A DNA stretch of 34,793 nt from Isotricha intestinalis. Its lineage: Eukaryota; Ciliophora; Litostomatea; Vestibuliferida; Isotrichidae. Numbering within the stretch: position 1 is the stretch's first letter; each line of letters opens with the position of its first letter. The translations under genes were made by a program, and so were the position numbers. The DNA lies in contig JAJJLU010003736.1 of NCBI GenBank assembly GCA_023807065.1, positions 1 to 34,793 of the forward strand, given 5' to 3'. The notes below the pieces were generated by a model, which was not told the DNA's origin, did not search any database, and saw only the letters and a program-made list of their open reading frames with translations. Below, piece after piece: positions 1 through 9,100 of the stretch.

Positions 1-156
1 TAATTTAAAATAAATTTTAAATGTAAAAATATAAATAAAGATTTTATATAAATTTATCTTTAATAATAAGATATTTATTTTAATTTAGTTTTTTATTTAT
101 TTAATTTTTCTTTTAGTTTTTATTCTAAAATTAAGTTTAAATAATTAAAAAAATAA
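1..156. other. Upstream flank of the giant receptor gene
   Basis: Almost pure A/T sequence preceding the first ATG. No coding frame, RNA gene or recognisable motif is visible. It probably contains the 5' UTR and part of the promoter of the gene that starts at 157. This is inferred from position only. Confidence 0.4.
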
Positions 157-3100
157 ATGAATGAATATGGGAATATATACATAATATTCAATTTTATTTA
201 CATTCTAATTCTTTTTCTAATCAAAAATATAAAAAGTTATGATAATTTTCCTGAAAAATATTATCAATCAGATATGTTTTTTAACAGTGGTGATTTACAA
301 ACTAATCGTTTAATTGCAGCCAAATATTTCACTGATAATACTATTGAGATTTATATTAAAAATCAAGGATTTAATTTAAGAAAAGATTATTCACTTCAAG
401 AAACAACAACTCATTATAATGCTTGGGAAAAAATGGAGGATAAAAGTTCATATAAAAATTTATATGAAAACTCAGTTCAAGCAAAAAATTTAACATATAA
501 ATTTCCCACTGGAAAATTTATTGAAAAAAATTACACCATAAATCACAAATTTTGGTTGATATGTGTGAGTACTTCTTGTAATATAAAAATATTATTTTTG
601 GATTCAGATAAAAATGAAGATGTGAATAATTGTGAAACAACAGGTGCAAATGTAGAATTGATTTCAATATCAATAAAAAGAAAAGAAGAAGATCCAGCTA
701 ACCCAGATAGTGATATAATTTATAACGTAACTTGTCCCGACTCTCCAGATATTCAAGTTACGAAATTAGATTACATAAGAATAAGCTCAAACCTAAATAT
801 TTCAATGTCATTTCATTGGACAACTTTACAAACCATCGATTATAAGGTGACTCCAAAAGGAGTATATTCATTTAAAGGAGGTATATGTGATGATGCAACC
901 AATCCATGTGTAGAAGGGTATGCTTGTATAGGTAGTGAATGTGTTAAATGTGATATATCTTGTTATACTTGCTTTCAACAAAATTCAAATACAAATTGTG
1001 GTAGAGATTGTAGTATAATAGCAACTACTGCTTTAAGTGATACAGGAACTTGTAAAATTGGTTATGTTGATTTAGCAAAATTTGCTGATTTTACTATCAC
1101 TGATATGGGACCTCCAAGAACAAATAGAATGACTTTTTCTTTTTGGTATTTTTTTATTAGAAATGGTACTTCAATTGCTTCAATTATTACTGAATTTTTT
1201 ACAATGGAAATTACATACAATAAATTAACTTGTTCTTGTCTTATTCCTGGGGTTGGCGTAAATAATAATAATTTAAATGAGAATAAATGGAATTATGTTA
1301 AATGTGGTTATAGTAAAGATCATGGTAATTCTACTCAAGTTTTTTTACAAGCTTATTCTGGAGGAACAAGAGAGATTAATAAATATAGTACATATGGTGA
1401 AGGAGATGTTAATCATTATAAATATTTTTTTAGAAAAAGTGAAGTTGTTAAAATTAGTTTTAATGGTTTTAGTTCTTATGCTTATTTTTATATGAAAAGC
1501 TTTTTTGTTTTTAAAGAGTATTTACCTGATCCTTATGACATTAAATATTTCCAATTAGAAAAATTTGTTTCTCCAATTACATTTGGAGAAATTATTTTAT
1601 CAATACCTTTTGATTTTATTGAAAAAGATGGAGATCATTTTAACATAAAATATTATTCTTATGATTCAACTTCAAATGAAGGAATTGCGAATTTATTTAT
1701 TGCATCTGATAAAGACGCAAATTTATATCCTCCAAGAACTTTTAAAAGATTAAATTTATTTACTGAACAAAATATAAAATATACTACTCCAGATTTATAT
1801 GGGATTTCAAAAGTTCAAATGACTACATTAGATTTATTTAATGCATTTGATAATTATCCTTTTTCTTGTATGTCAAAACATTTTTTAGATATAAGTACAA
1901 ATGATGCAACTACTCGATGTGTAGAAAATTGTCCTGAAGCTTATTCAATGATTCATGGTTTAAATAATAACAAAGGAATATGTAATTATGATTGTACTAC
2001 TTTTTCATCCACTTTGTGTCTTGATGAAAATCATGAATTATTAACATTAACAAACAATTATAAATGTAAAGATGAAACAACTTATTATGATACTTTTTAT
2101 AAATGTGAGGGGCTTAATGAAGAAAATGTATTATTTTATTCTCATAAATTTACCCCTGGGAATATTGTTATTGATTTATCAAAATATTATTTAAATTCAT
2201 ATTTTGTTGAATTTTGGATTCATATATCAAATGACTACCAAACAGATGGAAAACATTATTTATTTTATTTAAATAGTATTCAAATAAGACGTGAAGATGC
2301 CGGTAATTATGTTTGTGTTGTAGATTCAAATGTTAATGGAATAGATTTAATAATCAATGAATGGAATCATGTTGTTTTAAGTATTGTTTATGAACCAAAA
2401 GAAAATCAATTACAAAGAACAAAAGCTTATTATTTAGTAAATAATAATTTTGATTATGGAAATTTTGTGGAAAATATGGAAAAACCTCTTCCTCTTTTAA
2501 AAATATATTTTTGTGATCATGAACCTTCAACATGTGATGGTATTGATGTAGTTTGGGGAAGTGCCTTTTATAAAAATATCCGTGTTTGGGACGGAAATAA
2601 AGCACAACCAAGTATTATTAAAAGATATGATAGTTTATTCCCTAGTTCAAAAATAAATATGGTTTATTCTTTACTATTTTATTTATCATTAAAAGGAAAA
2701 GATATTGCAAATAATAAATTACATGCCCATTATTATTTTGAAAATATTTTTGATGTTAAATTTTCGTATAATACTTGGAATTTTCCTCAATATAATTATG
2801 GTAATGATTTTTATTTACCTCAAACTTGTTCATTAACTGGATGTTTTAGATGTCATACAAATACAAATTGTTATGAATGTTTAAATGGTTATTATCTTTC
2901 TAAAGGTATTTGTAAGCTAAAAAATGGTCAAAAATTTTTTAAACTTCCAATGAGTGGGGTATATCCAAAAATTATTTTAGGTGAGTCAATTTATGAACCT
3001 GTTGTAACTATGACTTTTTGGATTAAATGTTTTGGTTTTTTTTCTTCCACATTTGGGACCATTATTAATTACAGTGATGTTTTAAGAATTTCTTTTGACC

Positions 3101-6100
3101 CAACTGAAAATACTGAAACTACTGGTATAAATTTAATGTATTATACTGGAAGTGAAGCTATTGCTCTTGCAAATTATTACTATTTTAGACATCATATTGG
3201 AAAATGGACTTTTATAAGTGTTTCACATTATAATAAATATAATGATACTTATTATCCTTCCATGACTAGATTTGAAGTTAACGAAAATTATTGTCCTTTG
3301 AAAGTGGAAAGAACATATAATTTAAAATTTAATAATATAACTTTTGATACTGACATTTTGGCTTTATATACAAAACTAAAAATTTATCAAACTTTTTTAG
3401 TAGGAGCATATAAATATGAAATAGATAATTCATTATCTTCATTGGTAATAAAACAGTATTTTTTACCTGTTAATTCTGGGTCTAATTGTATTTTGGATGA
3501 TGGTCAAAGTTATGGTTGTGATTATGATGATTTTGACAATTTAAACCCAATAACTAATTGCCATAGTTCTTGTAATAGTGATTGTTATATATCATCTAGA
3601 TTTGATAAATGTGCTTGTAACTATAATAATCAACAAACAAAATTATTTTTAGGAAATTATTCTTTATTTTATTGTAATAATTCAAATTTTATAAATTTTG
3701 CAGGTGCAAATGATATAACAATAAATGATGTTAAGACGGCACATTTAACACTTAAATATACAATGAATTTTTGGGTTTATGCAAATAATTATGTTGATAA
3801 ACAATTTGGAGGAATAAATTTAACTTGGACTGGACATTTAAATATGACTGTAAATTTAGCAGATGATGGTTTATATTATTTTAAATGTTCATCTCAAATG
3901 AAAGTTGATTTGAATTTAACTTTTCATGTTGGACAATGGAATTTCTTACATTGTGCAATTGATTATCCAAATTCATATTTTTATTTAAATACATATGAAG
4001 GAAGTAAATCAACAGATTTTGAAACATTAATACCTAGATATGAATTAACACAATCAACGGCAATATTGACAATAAAAGATTTGTCAAAAGAAAAAAATTG
4101 GGGAGTATTATTTTATCAATTTATAAGATTATGGTCAGATGCAATTCCTTCAGCATCATTTTTATCAAAAATTGAAATAAAATTAATAACAAGATTTAAT
4201 GGATTATTACATGATTGGAATTGTTTAGTAGGTAATTTTGGGGATAAAAAATGTAATAATTTAGGTGATTCAAGTTATGATTTTACTGTAACTAATCATA
4301 CTTTTATGCCAATGAATTATATTCCAGAAGCTTCATATTCAACATTAGGTTTCTGTGGTGATGAAGGAGAATATTTTGATAAAAAAACACATAAATGTGT
4401 TCAATTTACTGCAGTTTCTAATATTCAAGGTGGAAAAATGCAAATTAATGATGTTGAAGTTAGTTATAATCATAATTATGGAATTGCCTTTTGGATTCTT
4501 TTAGAAAATGATGAAGATATTAATTATAGTTCAGGAGGAATTGATATTGATTGGTCATATCATATGAAAATTGCTTTAGTATATGATTTAGATGTTTTAA
4601 ATGGTTATTGTTTTCCTCAAAATTATCCTCCTTATTCAGATATTTTAGGTCAACCTTATAATCCTAGTAATGAAGATACAAAATATACAAATAAATTAAA
4701 AAATGTTTTAAACGGTGAAAGTATTGGATTGAAAAATGTTAATGGAAAATGGTTATGGATTCAATGTAGTCTTTCATATTATAATAGAAAATACTATTTT
4801 AATGATAAAGATACTGATTTAATAAATGAAATTTTATACGAAGATAATACAGATGTAATAAGAAATGATGAACCAATGGGATGGTTTTTCTCTGACCTTA
4901 AAAAGCCAAAATCTGTTTTAACAATGAAAATTCCTCAATTAACAACTTCTAAAATTTTTTTAAGAGCTTTATATTGTTTTAGAGATTTTATACCTAGAAA
5001 TTATAATTTTAAATATATGGATTTGAGTTTAATGCCAAGTGAAACTTTTCCAGCACTTTCATTAGCAATCAATTTCGCTAATTATATAATAAATAAAAGC
5101 ACTCGAAAATTTACAGTAACTTATCAAACTTATTCATCTACATTTAAAAGAGGAGAAGGATTAATGGAAAGTTATTTAGTAAATGTAAATAATTTACAAT
5201 TATCAGCAAATTTTGTTTTTTTGCCTTTATGTAATGGTGAAAGTACTGAAAAATATGATCCAAATACTAATTTATGTGTAAGAATTGATAATTGTGATTT
5301 AATTGGATTAAATGCTGTTTATTGTATGGAAGAAAATTCTCCATTAATATGTAAACCAAATTACTTTTTAAATATATTATCAGATCAATCAACAGTTTGT
5401 AAAACCACTTGTGATACTAATTTAAGAACACCAGGTTCTGCTCTAAATATAGGAGTTTGTAATGCAGATTGTTTAGATTCTGATATTTTAAGAAATTGTC
5501 CTCATACTTTAAGTGACCTTCAAAATTATGTTTCTAATTTTGAATGTGTTATTAGTTATCCTAGAGTGGATTATCAATGTTTTATAAGAACTGGAAATGC
5601 TAATGAAAATAAAGGTGCTTTATTTTATAGTAATTGTAATCGTCCTTATAATTTCAACCATTTTTTTTCTTCTGAGTTAACTAATAGAATTTCAAAAAAT
5701 GGTTATATTATTGAACTTTGGTTTATGATTGATAATATAATATGTGAATGGAATGATGGACAAACATATCATATTTTATATGCCTATCCACATGAAGTAT
5801 ATAGAACAGGAAATAATTTTTATTATAAAGTTTTAGGTACTAATGTTCATCAATTAAGACAAATTAATTTATATGAATGGAATAAACTTATCATATATGC
5901 TGATGTTATGAATAGTGAAATTACTATATATCAAAATTTTAATTTTGATTTGAAAGATGAAGATGGAAATGATGCAATTATCAATTTTGGAACAAATAAA
6001 TTAAACACTTTATATATATATTTTTGTTCATGTTATGGAAACAATGCAGATGGATATAGAACTCCATTATGTGAAAAAAGAAATATTCAATTTGGAAGTG

Positions 6101-9100
6101 TATTTTATAATAATTTAAGAATATGGGATTTATCTTTAACAAATATAGAAACAATTCAAGCATACAATTCAGGTATTTATACAAATATTCCTGATAGTTT
6201 ACTTGTTAATTATCCATTAACTTTGGAATATATTGATAATAATCTTTTAATAGATACTATTGGAATATATGGAGAAGATATTTCAGGAGTAATTGATCCA
6301 AATACTTATGAAATGGGTCATAGAGATAAACTAATAATATATAATTATTCAACAAAATTTGATTGGGGAATAACTCATTTAGGAAATTATATTTATGGGA
6401 TAGATGATAAAACTCTTCTTGTAAACGAATGTGATCCTATATGTAGAAGATGTTATGCTCAATCACCCGAAAAATGTTATGAATGTATAAATGGATATGT
6501 ATTATATGGGCAAAAATGTATATTTACAAAAGGAAAGTTCTTTTTAAAAACCCCCTCAACATCAAAAGGTGAATATTCATTTATTACTTCAACTTCAACA
6601 TCAGATATAACGAAATTATCTTCATTTACAATATCTTTTTGGGTTAAATTTTATGGTGTGTTAAAAGGAGTAAATACTCAAAATCCATATATATTATCAA
6701 TAAGTACTACAACATATCTTGCTTTTAGAAGAGAAGATCGTTCATTAGTTTTACTTGAAAATGGTAGAACTGTTTTTGAAGATAAAAACTTTGTAAATTA
6801 TATTGGTAAATGGATTCCCATTCAAATAGCAGATTATATATCTACTGGATATCATGAAATATATCCTCATATGTTTACTTTAATGGTAAATAGAATTGAT
6901 ATACCATTTGCTTCAGGTTATACTATTCCTGAAACAGGAATAACTTTTTCTCAAATTAATTTAGGAAATGAAATTATTGCTTTGTTCAATGATATGAGAA
7001 TTTATAGCAAATTTTATCAAGGTGCTTATGGTAAAGTTATGTCTACTAATACATTAACAGGACAAAATACTGATTTATTTATTCATTTTGAAATGAATGC
7101 TAATCAAATTGATAAATGTATTTCTACTGATGATTTAATTGCTTCTATTAATATTGTTTGTGTTTCTGATTATAGTCCTTATTTTGATGATGAGATTATT
7201 CTAAATCAAAATTGTATGATGAATGATATGCAATATTTAGAAGTTTATTATAATGAAATTACAGGAGAATATTTAAGTGGATGTGAGGATTGTTATGAAA
7301 CTTGTACTGAATTTTGCTATAAAAGTGGAAATGAAAGATGCTCTTGTGATACTTCAAAAGGTGTTTATTGGTTAAGAAGGAATTCAGCTATGGAAACAAT
7401 ATGTGAAAAAATTCCATATCTTGATTTTAGTAATATTAAAGCAATTACTTTGACAAACCCTCCCATGACAGAAACCTATGAATATACAACAGAATTTTGG
7501 TTCTTTGTTTATAGTTATAATTTAGTGACAAACAATTTTAAAAAAATTATGATTGAATGGAATTATCATAATAAAATTACAATTTCTAATGAAAATGTAT
7601 TAAGAGTTAATTGCATTCCTATTCATGATAGTACAAACACAGTAACTGATAAATATCCTGATTCAAGGTCTCAATCAATTTCATATTATAAATGGGTACA
7701 TATTAGATGTGGTACAGATCTTTTAAAAGGAAAATACTTTTTATTAAGTAATGAAGCTGATTTAAGAGCAAAGAAAGTAAATTATCCTAATTATGAAACA
7801 ATATCAGCTGATATAAGATTGGATCCATATAAATACTTTAAAATATATAGAAGTGATGATTCATATACAAATTTCGGATATATATTTATAAGAGAACTTA
7901 AATTATGGCAACAATATAATTTTGAATATTTAGATTCTAGATATTATGATTTTAAAGATTTATCAATAGAATCAATAAAAAAAACTTTCCCAGGATTATT
8001 ATGGTATTATAGAAATTTATATGAAGAAATAGATAGTAAATTAGTATTAATAGAAGAATTATCAGAAACAAGAATTCAATTAGGTTACCAACCAGACTAT
8101 ATAGGATATAATATAATAGATCCAAATGTTGAAGGAAAAACTTCTCTTTTAACTTTATGTCCAAATGATGAAGTATATTCAGAAGATAATTTTGCTTGTA
8201 TCCAAGATATTGCAGATCCAACAAATGAATGTGGTCAATTTGCAGATCCAAATGAAAATTGTTTAATATGTCGTGAAAATAAAAAATATCTTCATGCAGT
8301 AGATGGTTCATGTGTAGATGAATGTCCAGCCACATACTTTGGAAATGACAAAATATTACAATGCCGTGAATGTCATGAAACTTGCTATAGATGTACAAAT
8401 AGATTTTATAACAACTGTACAGAATGTACAGGTTCTTTATATTTTAATTATAAAGAGAATACATGTATTGAAAATTGTGAAAGTGTAGGATTAACAAAAA
8501 GTAATACAAGACCAAATATTTGTGTAGTATTTGATGCAGAAGCTTCATTAGTAAATGTAGATACAGTAACACCAATAGATGTAAATACATTCACTCATAT
8601 TCAAGCAACTGTTGTTGGAGCCACTGCTACTGGTTATACTACTTATTGGAGATTTAATGTAAGTGAAACTAATAAAATTAATACTGATTTAGGATATGAA
8701 GATGTTTTAGATGATGATGCTACTCCTTTTACTGGTGATTTAACTTTACTTGATACTCCTTTAGATCATACTTTCTTTAAAATTGGACATAAATATGTTT
8801 TTCATCTTGATATCATTAAAGAAAATGATGGAAGTAATGTTACTGTTACTGTGACTTGGGTTCTTACTATGAATCAATCACCTCAAAATGGTTATATTAA
8901 AGTCATTCCAACTATTGGATTACTTGAAACTACTACTTTTGTTATGACTTGTTATGATTTTCTTGATGAAAATACAAATACTGAAGATTTAGAATATTTC
9001 TTCTATTTTATTGAAGATGATACAAGTTCAGTTATTAATTTATCTAAAGATTGGTCTACTAATAATGAAGTTTATAGTAATTTTTCTGTTAGATATTATC

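Noticed and set aside
7952..8398. 148-codon antisense frame inside the giant receptor gene
   Set aside because: It overlaps the conserved Cys-rich region of the receptor and encodes only Leu/His/Phe/Ile-rich sequence. It is a shadow frame.
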